Of a DNA stretch of 64,000 nucleotides, positions 16,176-26,487 are shown piece by piece. Both the position numbers and the translations under genes were made by a program. The stretch spans positions 1 to 64,000 of the forward strand of contig NZ_BMTV01000032.1 in NCBI RefSeq assembly GCF_014649855.1, read 5' to 3'. The stretch's first letter is position 1. Each line of letters opens with the position of its first letter. Source of the stretch: Streptomyces roseolus (GTDB lineage Bacteria > Actinomycetota > Actinomycetes > Streptomycetales > Streptomycetaceae). The notes under the pieces are model-generated. The model did not search any database. It had not been told where the DNA came from and was given only the letters and a program-made list of their open reading frames with translations.

Positions 16176-17549
16176 ATGACTCAGGGGGCCGGGCAGGATC
16201 CCGTGGAACGCACGGCGACATTGCGTGACTTCCGCGTACCCCCGTACGCCCGGGTGCCCGTGCAGGGCCACGCGGGCGAGCCTCCCGTGCCACCCGCCGA
16301 CCCGACGCTCCACCTGGGCACCCGCCCGGCCGCGTACCCCGAGCCGGTCGCGTTCCCGGAGCCCCCGGCACGCCCCGCACCGGCGTACACGGAGCCCCCG
16401 GCCCACCCCGAGCCGGCGTACGCCGAGGCCCCGGCTCGCCCCGAGCCCGCCGCCTACCCCGAGGCCCCCGCGCGTCCCGAAGCGGCCGGGTACCCCGAGC
16501 CTCAGACCCCCGCGGCGCACACCGGCACCGCCCACCCCCTGGCCGCCGCTCCCGTGGCGGCCAACCCCGTCGCCGCCACCGCCCACCCCGGCAGCGGCGG
16601 CTTCCCCGACGACTTCCCGGACGGTTACACGCCCACCGAGCGCGACCTCCCGGTGATCCAGCGCGGCGACACGCTCCAGGTCCCGGTCGCCCCGGCCGCC
16701 GCTCCCGCGCCCGCGCCCACCGGCGACGGACCCGGGCCGCTCTACGTCGTCGGCGACGTCCACGGCTACCTCGACGAACTCGTCGCCGCCCTCCGCGCCC
16801 AGGGCCTCGTCGACGAGAACGGCGGCTGGGCCGCGGGCAACGCCCGCCTCTGGTTCCTCGGCGACTTCACCGACCGCGGCCCCGACGGCATCGGCGTCAT
16901 CGACCTCGTCATGCGGCTCTCCGCCGAGGCCGCCGCCGCCGGCGGCTACTGCAAGGCGCTCATGGGCAACCACGAGCTGCTCCTCATCGGCGCCAAGCGC
17001 TTCGGCGACACCCCCGTGAACTCCGGGGCCGGCACCGCCACCTTCCAGGCCGCCTGGCTGCTCAACGGCGGACAGAAGCACGACATGGACCGCCTCCAGG
17101 ACGTCCACCTCCAGTGGATGTCCCGGCTCGACGCCGTCGTCCGCGAGGACGACCACCTCCTGCTGCACTCGGACACCACCGCGTACCTCGACTACGGCGG
17201 GACGATCGAGGACGTCAACGACACCGTCCACGAGATCCTCACGCGCAACGACGCCGACGAGGTCTGGGACCTCTTCCGGAAGTTCACCAAGCGCTTCGCC
17301 TTCCGCGACGACGGCGGCCCGCAGGCCGTCCAGGAGCTGCTCGGCACCTACGGCGGCTCCCGGGTCGTGCACGGCCACAGCCCGATCCCGTACCTCCTCG
17401 GCCAGGTCGGCACGGAGGACGGCGAGGAGGACTCCCGCCCGGTCGTCGACGGCCCGCACGTCTACGCCGACGGCCTCGCCATCGCCATGGACGGCGGCGT
17501 CACCATGGCCGGAAAGCTGCTGGTGGTCCAACTCCCGCTGGGGGACTGA
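16176..17549 (+). CDS. PPP/ApaH-like metallophosphoesterase with proline-rich N terminus, 457 aa
   Basis: The catalytic domain is of the calcineurin/ApaH type, hydrolysing phosphoesters or dinucleoside polyphosphates with two metals. The motifs appear in order from about residue 188: VVGDVHGYLDEL, FLGDFTDRGPDG, LMGNHELLLIG, and VVHGHSPIPYL near the C terminus. About 180 residues before it form a low-complexity segment rich in Pro, Glu and Ala with repeats like AYPEAPARPE, probably disordered. Such tails often mediate protein contacts. The ATG at 16176 has GGTGGAGGGG upstream; an in-frame ATG lies at 16143. Confidence 0.88.
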   Translation: MTQGAGQDPVERTATLRDFRVPPYARVPVQGHAGEPPVPPADPTLHLGTRPAAYPEPVAFPEPPARPAPAYTEPPAHPEPAYAEAPARPEPAAYPEAPARPEAAGYPEPQTPAAHTGTAHPLAAAPVAANPVAATAHPGSGGFPDDFPDGYTPTERDLPVIQRGDTLQVPVAPAAAPAPAPTGDGPGPLYVVGDVHGYLDELVAALRAQGLVDENGGWAAGNARLWFLGDFTDRGPDGIGVIDLVMRLSAEAAAAGGYCKALMGNHELLLIGAKRFGDTPVNSGAGTATFQAAWLLNGGQKHDMDRLQDVHLQWMSRLDAVVREDDHLLLHSDTTAYLDYGGTIEDVNDTVHEILTRNDADEVWDLFRKFTKRFAFRDDGGPQAVQELLGTYGGSRVVHGHSPIPYLLGQVGTEDGEEDSRPVVDGPHVYADGLAIAMDGGVTMAGKLLVVQLPLGD

Positions 17550-17716
17550 CCCTCACTCCACGCATCCGGAGCGGGCGAATTCCGGAAACCCCCTGTCAGC
17601 GCGCACGGTCACGGCCCTACCATCGGTCTCCCCAGTTAGGCAGGCTCTCCTCCGCTTCCGCCCGGACCGCCGTTCTGCACGGCCGGTCCCGGCCCATCGA
17701 GCATCGGGGGATGCAC

Positions 17717-18349
17717 ATGAACGTGGCTCCGCACCTGCTGACCGAGGACCGCGCCGAGTACGAGCGGGTCCTCGACGACGCACTGCGTACCGCTCCGGAA
17801 CGGCCGGAACTCGCCGGAGCGGGCACCCGGCTGACCACCGGTCAGCTCCGCGCGATGGCTCTGAACGCGACAGCGCTGATCACCGCCGCGGCGGCGAGCG
17901 AGTACGAGCACTTCACCAAGGTCCGCGAAGCGGGCCGCGCCGCCTCCAACCGCCCCCGGAGCCACGCCCCCGACGAGTCCCCGGGCGCCGTCGCCGTCCT
18001 CACGGTCCTCGTCCCGGTCCTCGCCGGGACCGCCGCCGCGATCTTCCTCCTGGTCGGCGCCGTGGTCCACTGGCTCGCCCCGGGCGCCGCCCTCGGCACC
18101 ACGCTGCTCACCGCCGGCCTGGTCTTCGGCGCCCTCGCCGCCGCCGGGCTGCTCTGCGCGGGCGCCGGACTCGTCCTGACCGCCCTCCGCAACAGCCCCG
18201 CCGAGACCGGCGCCCCCGACGAACTCGCCCTGGCCCGCGCCGCTTGGCGCCACGCCCTCCTGGAGCGCGGCGTCATCCCCTTCCTCCAGGCCGCCCTCAC
18301 GGCCACGCCGACCGACCCCGACCGGGACCCGGCACCACCCTCCGCGTGA
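17717..18349 (+). CDS. Putative integral membrane protein, 210 aa
   Basis: I do not recognise a named family, though it looks like a protein conserved in Streptomyces. The N-terminal half (residues 1-85) is hydrophilic and helical (LTEDRAEYERVLDDALRT). Two membrane helices follow (VAVLTVLVPVLAGTAAAIF and LLTAGLVFGALAAAGLL), then a soluble C-terminal stretch. Two ATGs occur at 17711 and 17717. The second is preferred because TCGGGGG ends right before the first and so is well spaced only for the second. It converges with thiC, with a strong hairpin between them. Confidence 0.75.
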   Translation: MNVAPHLLTEDRAEYERVLDDALRTAPERPELAGAGTRLTTGQLRAMALNATALITAAAASEYEHFTKVREAGRAASNRPRSHAPDESPGAVAVLTVLVPVLAGTAAAIFLLVGAVVHWLAPGAALGTTLLTAGLVFGALAAAGLLCAGAGLVLTALRNSPAETGAPDELALARAAWRHALLERGVIPFLQAALTATPTDPDRDPAPPSA

Positions 18350-18352
18350 CGC

Positions 18353-18392
18353 GCCCCGGCCCGCGATCCCCCCGTGGACCGCGGGCCGGGGC
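18353..18392. terminator. Bidirectional hairpin terminator before thiC
   Basis: Perfect 13-bp arms GCCCCGGCCCGCG (18353-18365) and CGCGGGCCGGGGC (18380-18392) lie between two convergent genes. There is no long T run, as is usual in Streptomyces. Confidence 0.8.
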
Positions 18393-18412
18393 GGGTCTCG
18401 TCGGACCGGCCG

Positions 18413-20188
<1,776 letters not shown>

Positions 20189-20198
20189 GTGACCGAAT

Positions 20199-20305
20199 CT
20201 CCCTACGCCGGCATTACCCGGTAACAGGTTCGGCGGTCGGCGCAGCCTCCTCCCGTACGCGTGCGTACGGTGATCAGCGCCCTCTCAGCCCGGTGCTCCG
20301 AGCTC
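20199..20305 (-). promoter_or_regulatory. TPP riboswitch (THI box) controlling thiC
   Basis: Read on the minus strand, the conserved elements occur in order: CACCGGGCTGAGAGGG, a variable P3 stem built on CGTACGCACGCGTACG, ACCTGTTACCGGGTAATGCC (with the ACCTG pairing strand), and GGCGTAGGGA. The last element overlaps the thiC ribosome-binding site, suggesting control of translation initiation. Outer boundaries are approximate. Confidence 0.95.
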
Positions 20306-20390
20306 CCGCGTGTGCAAAGGTGTCACGAGGCTAGCGCCCTCCCGGGCGTGCTGAACAGTGGGCCCCCGCCGTTCTTGCGATGATCGGTCG

Positions 20391-21761
20391 GTGACTTCCC
20401 CCCAGCAGACCCCCGATCCGCACGGCCACGAGCACGGGCATGGTTTCGGCCGGCACGGTCCGGACCACGGTTCCGGCCACGGGCACAGCCACGGCCACGG
20501 GCCCGCCGCGCCCGTCTCGCGCCATCTGCGAAGAGTCATCGCGGCGGTCCTCATCCCCTTCGCCACCGCCGTGGTCGTCGGCCTCGCGGTGCTCTGGCCC
20601 GGTGGCACGCCGGCGCACGAGCGGACGGGCGTCGGCTTCGACCGGCAGACCGAGCAGGGCAAGGTCGTGGCGGTCGAGCAGGTGGACTGCAAGGACGTGA
20701 ACGCGGCGCAGGTGCCGCCCACCGGCGACACCTCCACCCCGCAGGGCCGCGAGGCGGTCAACGCGCAGCAGGGGCAGTGCGAGAAGGCGACGATCGAGGT
20801 CACGAGCGGTCCGGACCAGGGCCGGAAGTTCACCGAGATCGTGCAGCCGGACGCACCGCGCCAACTGGACGAGGGCCAGGGCGTGGTGGTCGCCTACGCG
20901 CCCGACGCCCCGAAGGACCTCCAGTACTCGGTGACGGACGTGAACCGGAAGGTGCCGATGGCGGTCCTCGCCGGCATCTTCGCGCTCGCGGTCGTGCTCG
21001 TCGGCCGTCTGCGGGGCGTGATGGCACTGGTCGCGCTCGCGGTGAGCTTCCTGGTGCTCACCCTCTTCATCCTGCCCGCGATCCTGGAGGGGTCGAACCC
21101 GCTGATCGTGGCGGTGGTCGGGTCGAGCGCGATCATGCTGCTCGCGCTCTACATGTGCCACGGCCTGTCGGCCCGGACCTCGGTCGCGGTCCTGGGCACG
21201 CTGATCTCGCTGCTGCTGATCGGCCTGCTCGGTTCCTTCTTCATCGGCTGGGCCTCGCTCAGCGGCAACACCGACGACTACACCGGGCTGATCCACGGTC
21301 TCTACCCGGAGATCGACATGTCCGGCCTGCTGCTCGCCGGCGTGATCATCGGTTCGCTCGGTGTCCTGGACGACGTCACCGTCACTCAGACCTCGGCCGT
21401 CTGGGAGCTGCACCAGGCCGATCCCGGCATGGGTCCGCGCGCCCTGTACCGGGCCGGCATCCGGATCGGCCGCGACCACATCGCCTCGGTGGTCAACACG
21501 CTGGTCCTGGCCTACGCCGGTGCGGCGCTCCCGCTGCTCCTGCTCTTCACCATCGCGGACAGCAGCATGGGGACGGTGGCCAACAGCGAGCTGGTGGCGG
21601 AGGAGATCGTCCGGACGCTGGTCGGCTCGATCGGTCTGGTCGCCTCGGTGCCGGTCACGACGGCCCTCGCGGCGCTCGTGGTCTCGGCCGACCGTCCCTC
21701 GGCGGCGGAGGCCGGCGGCAGGGCGGCGGGCGGCGGCGGACGGCGTCGCCGCGCGAAGTGA
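20391..21761 (+). CDS. YibE/F-family membrane protein with His-rich N terminus, 456 aa
   Basis: YibE/F proteins are multi-pass membrane proteins of unclear function, probably transporters. One helix near residues 55-72 is followed by a soluble extracellular domain. Then come about seven helices, including MALVALAVSFLVLTLFILPAI, and the family signature GSLGVLDDVTVTQTSAVWEL. The first 36 residues contain ten histidines (HGHEHGHG and HGHSHGHG), which suggests metal binding. GTG at 20391 is chosen because the His-rich stretch follows directly and no earlier start fits. It is divergent from thiC. The arginine-rich C terminus ends RRRRAK. Confidence 0.88.
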   Translation: MTSPQQTPDPHGHEHGHGFGRHGPDHGSGHGHSHGHGPAAPVSRHLRRVIAAVLIPFATAVVVGLAVLWPGGTPAHERTGVGFDRQTEQGKVVAVEQVDCKDVNAAQVPPTGDTSTPQGREAVNAQQGQCEKATIEVTSGPDQGRKFTEIVQPDAPRQLDEGQGVVVAYAPDAPKDLQYSVTDVNRKVPMAVLAGIFALAVVLVGRLRGVMALVALAVSFLVLTLFILPAILEGSNPLIVAVVGSSAIMLLALYMCHGLSARTSVAVLGTLISLLLIGLLGSFFIGWASLSGNTDDYTGLIHGLYPEIDMSGLLLAGVIIGSLGVLDDVTVTQTSAVWELHQADPGMGPRALYRAGIRIGRDHIASVVNTLVLAYAGAALPLLLLFTIADSSMGTVANSELVAEEIVRTLVGSIGLVASVPVTTALAALVVSADRPSAAEAGGRAAGGGGRRRRAK

Positions 21762-21900
21762 CGCGCGCGCGGCGGCCGTACGGGGCGGACCGCGTCGACG
21801 GCCGTACGGAGCGGGGCGCCTGCGGCGGTCGCACGGGAGGGGGGGCCGGCGTCGGCGGTACGGGAGGGGTGCCGGCGTCGGGCGTACGGAGCGGACTCGG

Positions 21901-22311
21901 TCAGGCGGGGCCGGCGCTCTCCTCGGCGAGGATCTTGCCGAGCGCGGCCTCCAGGCTGTCCTCGAAGTCGCCCAGCGTCTGTTCCTGACCGAGCGGCACC
22001 AGCTTGTCCGTGCGGTCGAGGAAGGCGACCAGCGGCGGGGCGCTGGCGCGGAAGAGGGCGCGGTCGCCGCCCACCTGGAGCCGGATGGAGACGTCCGACA
22101 GGCCCTCGGGGTCGGTCGGGGCGATGTGGACGTCGCCGTCGCCGCTCGGGCGGTTGATCCCGTCGAGCAGCAGCTCCCGGCCGAACGCCCAGGTCACGGG
22201 CGCGTCTCCGGGGAGGTGGAAGGTCATCCGCACCGCGTAGGGATCCCGGGTCTCGTATCGCAGTTCGACTGGGATCTTGAAGGAGAGCTCCTCGGAGACG
22301 AGGAAGCTCAT
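21901..22311 (-). CDS. ssgA: Sporulation and cell-division regulator SsgA, 136 aa
   Basis: SsgA-like proteins are unique to sporulating actinomycetes. SsgA stimulates septum formation in aerial hyphae and marks sites of wall remodelling. The protein starts MSFLVSEELSFKIPVELRYE, and family blocks YAVRMTFHLPGD, VTWAFGRELLLDGI and FLDRTDKLVPLGQE are present. The 136-residue length from the ATG at 22311 equals S. coelicolor SsgA; GAGG lies upstream. An in-frame ATG at 22341 would add ten residues. The adjacent IclR gene is the expected activator, SsgR. Confidence 0.93.
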   Translation of the reverse strand: MSFLVSEELSFKIPVELRYETRDPYAVRMTFHLPGDAPVTWAFGRELLLDGINRPSGDGDVHIAPTDPEGLSDVSIRLQVGGDRALFRASAPPLVAFLDRTDKLVPLGQEQTLGDFEDSLEAALGKILAEESAGPA

Positions 22312-22479
22312 CAGGACCTCGGCCTGAACCGACTCTCGCATCATGTACCCCGCAGTAGATGGAGCAGTTGTGTAAACACAGCTGCTGAAAGCTGTGACCG
22401 AAACGGCCAGGAATGATCCCCCGTGGCCCTCTTGACGCAATCGTGCTGTACGCGCTAGCGGATCACAAGGAGTGATTTT

Positions 22480-23250
22480 TCAGATACTGATAGAGAAGGC
22501 GAACGAACTGAAGAGCTTTCCGATCTCCGTCTGTAGCCGCTCGACTGCTGGGAGCAACCGTTCTTCCTGGTGAAGGGGGAGAGAAATGGCCAGAGTGGCC
22601 GCTGTGTCGCCCACCGTGATGGGGATGGCGGCGCAAACCGTGCCGAGCGCATATTCCTGCCGCTCCACCAGGGGCTCCATTCGCCCCAAACCGCCCAAAC
22701 GCTCCAAAAGCATCCGCCGGTTACGCACCGTGTACGGAGTGATGGCTTCCACGGGGTGCCGGTCGAGGTGGTCTTGACGAGATTTCAGATCGAGTTGGCT
22801 GAGCAGACACTGCCCGATCGCGTGGGCGTGCCCGGTCTCCCGGAAGTCGGCCCATTCCTCCACCGCGGGGGAGTTGGGAGTGTCCGCCACGGAGACCAGT
22901 TCGACCTCGCCCTCGCGGTAGAGCGCGAAATAGACGGGTACACCGATCTCGTCCCGCCAGCGGGCAAGGGAGTCCTCGATCTTGATGCGACGATTCTGCA
23001 CAGCCCCGCCGCCGGCCAACCGGGCGACTGCCTCGCCCAGATAGAACGCACCCTTGTCGCGGAGCAGATAGCCCTCGTGCGTCAGGGTGCGGAGAAGGTG
23101 GTACGTCGTGGGCAGCGGGAGGTTCGTCTCCCGGGCGAGCTGCTTGGCGGGGGCACCGTCCGCGTGGGAGGCCACGGCCTCCAGTAGTCTCAGCGCCCGC
23201 TGCACCGAGCCGATCAGGGTCGGCGCAGCTGTCTGCGTGGCCATGGCCAA
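22480..23250 (-). CDS. ssgR: IclR-family activator SsgR, 256 aa
   Basis: IclR-type regulators have a winged-helix domain (here residues 12-75, with LARETNLPLPTTYHLLRTL as the HTH) and a C-terminal effector domain. In S. coelicolor the IclR regulator directly upstream of ssgA is SsgR, which is needed for ssgA transcription; the same arrangement is seen here. The coding sequence is less GC-rich than its neighbours (for example GGGAGAGAAATGG on the plus strand). Two in-frame ATG codons (MAMATQ) occur; the first gives 256 residues. Confidence 0.92.
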   Translation of the reverse strand: MAMATQTAAPTLIGSVQRALRLLEAVASHADGAPAKQLARETNLPLPTTYHLLRTLTHEGYLLRDKGAFYLGEAVARLAGGGAVQNRRIKIEDSLARWRDEIGVPVYFALYREGEVELVSVADTPNSPAVEEWADFRETGHAHAIGQCLLSQLDLKSRQDHLDRHPVEAITPYTVRNRRMLLERLGGLGRMEPLVERQEYALGTVCAAIPITVGDTAATLAISLPLHQEERLLPAVERLQTEIGKLFSSFAFSISI

Positions 23251-23530
23251 AGGTCACCCCCAGGCGTGACAACGGATGCGCTGCATCCGTTCGCGGGGGC
23301 CGCCCCCGCGCACCCGCCGGGCCTGGGACGCCTATGGGGCCCGATGGACGGGCCCCTCAGGGACGAGCGGGAAACCGCTGGTCTGCCGGAGATCTACGCC
23401 CGTAGTCCCCGACTCGGCGGAGATCTGCCACTCTAGTGGCTTGTCCTGGCCCCCCACCCTGTTTCCACCAGCGCGTTCCCCCTGCCGGGCTAACGCCCCG
23501 CAGCCGCCGAATACCGATGAGTAGCTTGTG
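23251..23530. other. Intergenic region upstream of ssgR, nothing firm
   Basis: About 280 bp presumably hold the ssgR promoter. A repeat of GGAGATCT(A/G)C is seen (near 23389 and 23419), but I see no clear promoter or terminator and no small gene. Confidence 0.4.
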
Positions 23531-23749
23531 CTACCAGTCGCGGTCCGACTTCGACGGAGTGCCGAACTTCCGTACGGCGTAGATGAGTCCGGCCACGAGC
23601 GCGACGAACAGCAGCACCTTGAACAGCAGACTGACCACGAAGGTGAGGACGCTGGTGATGACTCCGCCGAAGACGAGCAGGACCAGAGCGGGTATGGCGA
23701 CCCACTTCACCCACCACGGCAGTCCCGCGAGAATCTCCTGTACGGCCAT
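23531..23749 (-). CDS. DUF5326-type small membrane protein, 72 aa
   Basis: This is a short actinobacterial membrane protein of unknown function. After MAVQEILAGLPWWVKWVAIP two hydrophobic helices follow (VLLVFGGVITSVLTFVVSLL and LFVALVAGLIYAV), then a basic-acidic tail KFGTPSKSDRDW. The ATG at 23749 is preceded by AAGGAGCGAGCC, a good ribosome site. The longer upstream frame has no homology. The resemblance to DUF5326 is from memory of the WWVKW pattern. Confidence 0.8.
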   Translation of the reverse strand: MAVQEILAGLPWWVKWVAIPALVLLVFGGVITSVLTFVVSLLFKVLLFVALVAGLIYAVRKFGTPSKSDRDW

Positions 23750-23815
23750 GGCTCGCTCCTTCGCTCTCGACGCCCTGTCCGGAACCCTCCGTCCCCGACG
23801 CTTCAAGGCTAGGCG

Positions 23816-23839
23816 GGGGCCCCGGCCCGGCGGGGCCCC
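23816..23839 (-). terminator. GC hairpin after the cupin gene
   Basis: GGGGCCCCG (23816-23824) and CGGGGCCCC (23831-23839) form a 9-bp stem downstream of the cupin gene on the minus strand. The arms are themselves near-palindromic, so confidence is moderate. Confidence 0.5.
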
Positions 23840-23912
23840 GGAAGCCCGGGCTCTCCCCTGATCCACCCCCTAGGGGAACCAGGGGTCCGGCCCCGAGAGT
23901 CCGCCGGTGCCG

Positions 23913-24230
23913 TCACGCCTCCGGCGGGGAGAAGACGACCAGGACCCGCAGGTCTTCGCTGATGTGGTGGAAGCGGTGCGGCACCCCGGCCGGCACATAG
24001 ACGACGCTGCCCCGCGCCACCTGCGTCGTCTCCTCCCCGACGGTGATCGCCGCCCGCCCGGACACCACGAAGTACACCTCGTCCTGACCGTGCGGCGACT
24101 GCGGGTCCAGCTCGCCCGCGTCGAGCGCGTACAGCCCCACCGACATGTTCCGCTCACGCAGGAACTGGAGGTACGCCCCCTGGTTGGCGAGGCGCTCCGC
24201 CTCGAGTTCGTCCAGCCGGAATGCCTTCAC
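23913..24230 (-). CDS. Cupin-domain protein, 105 aa
   Basis: This is a single-domain cupin. Motif 1 resembles DEVYFVVSGRAAITVGEE and motif 2 is VPAGVPHRFHHISEDLRVLVVF, with His residues placed for metal binding. Such small cupins include sugar isomerases, dioxygenase-like enzymes and storage or regulatory proteins; the role here is unknown. It starts with GTG and is divergent from the holin-family gene with little space between, so the two probably share a control region. Confidence 0.88.
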   Translation of the reverse strand: MKAFRLDELEAERLANQGAYLQFLRERNMSVGLYALDAGELDPQSPHGQDEVYFVVSGRAAITVGEETTQVARGSVVYVPAGVPHRFHHISEDLRVLVVFSPPEA

Positions 24231-24280
24231 TGACGTTCGCCCCTGCCCTCGGCCCGATGGTCTCTGCCACGATCAGACAC

Positions 24281-24664
24281 ATGAAGAATTTCGTAGTCAA
24301 GACGCTCGCCAACGCGGGCGCCCTAGCCGTGGCCATCTGGCTCTTCGGGGGCATCACGCTGACCGGTGACGACGAGATCACCGGCAAGGCGATCGGCAGC
24401 CTACTGCTCGTCGCCCTCGTCTTCGGCCTCGTCAACTTCCTGGTCAAGCCGATCGTGAAGCTGCTGACGCTGCCCCTCTTCATCCTGACCCTCGGCCTGA
24501 TCACCCTGGTGGTCAACGCCCTGATGCTGCTGCTCACCTCGTGGCTGGCCGAGCAGTTCGACCTCAGCTTCCACGTGGACGGCTTCTGGACCGCCGTCCT
24601 CGGCGCCCTGGTCATCTCCGTCGTCTCGTGGGCGCTCAACGTGCTCCTCCCGGACGGCGACTGA
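24281..24664 (+). CDS. Phage-holin-4-2 family membrane protein, 127 aa
   Basis: The family (PF04020) is named after holins but is widespread in chromosomes as small membrane proteins of unknown function. Four hydrophobic helices are visible, including LANAGALAVAIWLFGGITL, LVALVFGLVNFLVKPIVKLL, FILTLGLITLVVNALMLLL and ALVISVVSWALNVLL. The motif NFLVKPIVKLLTLPLFILTLG is family-typical (first part quoted). It ends 9 bp before the tyrosine phosphatase, so they form an operon. No other phage gene is near. Confidence 0.9.
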   Translation: MKNFVVKTLANAGALAVAIWLFGGITLTGDDEITGKAIGSLLLVALVFGLVNFLVKPIVKLLTLPLFILTLGLITLVVNALMLLLTSWLAEQFDLSFHVDGFWTAVLGALVISVVSWALNVLLPDGD

Positions 24665-24673
24665 GCGACCGCC

Positions 24674-25192
24674 ATGACCTATCGCGTCTGCTTCGTCTGC
24701 ACCGGCAACATCTGCCGCTCCCCGATGGCCGAGCACGTCTTCCGCGCGCGCGTGGAGGAGGCCGGCCTCGGTGGGGCGGTCGAGGTGGACAGCGCGGGCA
24801 CCGGCGGCTGGCACGAGGGCGAGCCGGCGGACCCGCGCACCGTCACCGTCCTGGAGGAGCACGGCTACACCTCCGCCCACACCGCCCGCCGGTTCCGCAC
24901 CTCCTGGTTCGCCGAACTCGATCTGGTGATCGCGCTCGACGAGGGCCACGTCCGGGAGCTCCGCCGCCTCGCCCGTACCCCCGACGAGGCGGCGAAGATC
25001 CGGCTGCTCCGCTCGTACGACCCCGCCGCCGGGGACGCGCTCGACGTCCCCGACCCCTACTACGGCGGGCGTGAGGGCTTCGAGGAATGCCTGGAGATGG
25101 CCGAGGCGGCGAGCGAGGGCCTCCTCGCCGCCGTCCGGGCCGGAATCGGGGGAAGACATCAGGGGGACGAGACCATGGAAAGGACCCCGTGA
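24674..25192 (+). CDS. Low-molecular-weight protein-tyrosine-phosphatase, 172 aa
   Basis: The active-site loop VCFVCTGNICRSPMAEHVF contains CX5R (C-T-G-N-I-C-R), and the general-acid Asp is in DVPDPYYGG. These enzymes dephosphorylate tyrosines on proteins; in Streptomyces the related PtpA affects development and secondary metabolism, but I cannot assign this one to it. The gene overlaps the next start by GTGA (25189-25192), implying coupled translation with the cystathionine gamma-lyase. Confidence 0.93.
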   Translation: MTYRVCFVCTGNICRSPMAEHVFRARVEEAGLGGAVEVDSAGTGGWHEGEPADPRTVTVLEEHGYTSAHTARRFRTSWFAELDLVIALDEGHVRELRRLARTPDEAAKIRLLRSYDPAAGDALDVPDPYYGGREGFEECLEMAEAASEGLLAAVRAGIGGRHQGDETMERTP

Positions 25193-26361
25193 ACCCGTTG
25201 ATCCCTCAGGAACGGCACCACCCCGGCGAGGGGCCCGGCGACGGGACGCTCGCCGTACGGGCCGGACTGCCCGAGCCCGTGAAGCACGAACCGACCCTGC
25301 CGGGGCCGGTCTTCGCCGCCCACTTCCACCTGCCGGGCGAGCCCACCGGCCCGTACACCTACGGCCGTGACGAGAACCCGACCTGGACCCATCTGGAGCG
25401 GGCCATCGGCACCCTGGAGGCGCCCGGGGAGTCCGGCGTCGAGACCGTGGTCTTCGCCTCCGGCATGGCCGCCATCTCCGCCGTGCTCCTCTCCCAGCTC
25501 TCCGCCGGCGACGCCGTCGTCCTGCCGGCCGACGGCTACCAGGCCCTGCCGCTCCTCCACGAACAGCTGCGCGCGTACGGGATCGAGGTGCGCACCGCGC
25601 CGACCGGCGGCGACGCCCAGCTCGACGTGCTCGACGGCGCCAGGCTGCTGTGGATCGAGACCCCCTCCAACCCCGGGCTCGACGTCTGCGACATCCGCCG
25701 GCTGGTCGCCGCGGCACACGCCGGCGGAGCACTCGTCGCCGTCGACAACACCCTCGCCACCCCGCTCGGCCAGCGCCCCCTCGAACTCGGAGCGGACTTC
25801 TCGGTGGCCAGCGACACCAAGGGCATGACCGGCCACGGCGACGTGCTGCTCGGCCACGTCAGCTGCCGCGACCCGCAGCGGGCCGCGGAGGTGCGCCGCT
25901 GGCGCAAGATCGTCGGCGCGATCCCCGGGCCCATGGAGGCCTGGCTCGCCCACCGCTCACTGGCCACGCTCCAGCTCCGGATCGACCGCCAGTGCGCCAC
26001 CGCCCTGGAGCTCGCCCGCGTCCTCGCCGAGCACCCCGACGTGACCGGTCTGCGCCACCCCGGTCTTCCGGAGGACCCCTCGCACGCGATCGCCTCGCGG
26101 CAGATGCGGCGCTTCGGCTCGGTGATCTCCTTCGAGCTCGCCGACCGCGCACGGGCCGAACGCTTCCTGGAGGAACTGCGTCTGGTCGACGACGCCACCA
26201 GCTTCGGCGGGGTGCGCTCCTCGGCCGAGCGGCGCGGCCGCTGGGGCGGGGACGCCGTCGCGGAGGGCTTCATCCGCTTCTCGGTCGGCGCGGAGGACCC
26301 GGAGGACCTGATCGCCGACGTGCTGCGGGCCCTCGACGCGGCGCGCAAGGCCGTCGGCTAG
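25189..26361 (+). CDS. Cystathionine gamma-lyase-type PLP enzyme, 390 aa
   Basis: This is a Cys/Met-metabolism PLP enzyme, expected to cleave cystathionine to cysteine. Landmarks are the YGRDENPTWTHLERAIGTLE segment, FASGMAAISAVLLSQL, IETPSNPGLDVCDI, VDNTLATPLGQRPLELGADF, and the PLP lysine in SDTKGMTGHGDVLLGHV. The start is GTG at 25189, overlapping the phosphatase stop, with GGAAAGGA upstream. The N terminus carries about 30 extra residues. Related lyases or gamma-synthases cannot be excluded by eye. Confidence 0.92.
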   Translation: MNPLIPQERHHPGEGPGDGTLAVRAGLPEPVKHEPTLPGPVFAAHFHLPGEPTGPYTYGRDENPTWTHLERAIGTLEAPGESGVETVVFASGMAAISAVLLSQLSAGDAVVLPADGYQALPLLHEQLRAYGIEVRTAPTGGDAQLDVLDGARLLWIETPSNPGLDVCDIRRLVAAAHAGGALVAVDNTLATPLGQRPLELGADFSVASDTKGMTGHGDVLLGHVSCRDPQRAAEVRRWRKIVGAIPGPMEAWLAHRSLATLQLRIDRQCATALELARVLAEHPDVTGLRHPGLPEDPSHAIASRQMRRFGSVISFELADRARAERFLEELRLVDDATSFGGVRSSAERRGRWGGDAVAEGFIRFSVGAEDPEDLIADVLRALDAARKAVG

Positions 26362-26487
26362 CCGCCCGCTTCGGCCCGGAACCGGGACCGGCCTCACCGC
26401 GCGCGTATCTCACGGAGCACCGGGCCGGTTCCGGATCGCGGGGGAGCGGGGCGTTTCAGCCCGACGGGAACGGGCCATTTTCTTCCC

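Noticed and set aside
21762..21900. Small gene in the gap after the YibE/F gene
   Set aside because: The stretch is a degenerate GTACGG/GGAGCGG-rich tract without a start, ribosome site or codon bias.
24281..24664. Prophage holin
   Set aside because: PF04020 proteins are common chromosomal membrane proteins and no phage gene is nearby.
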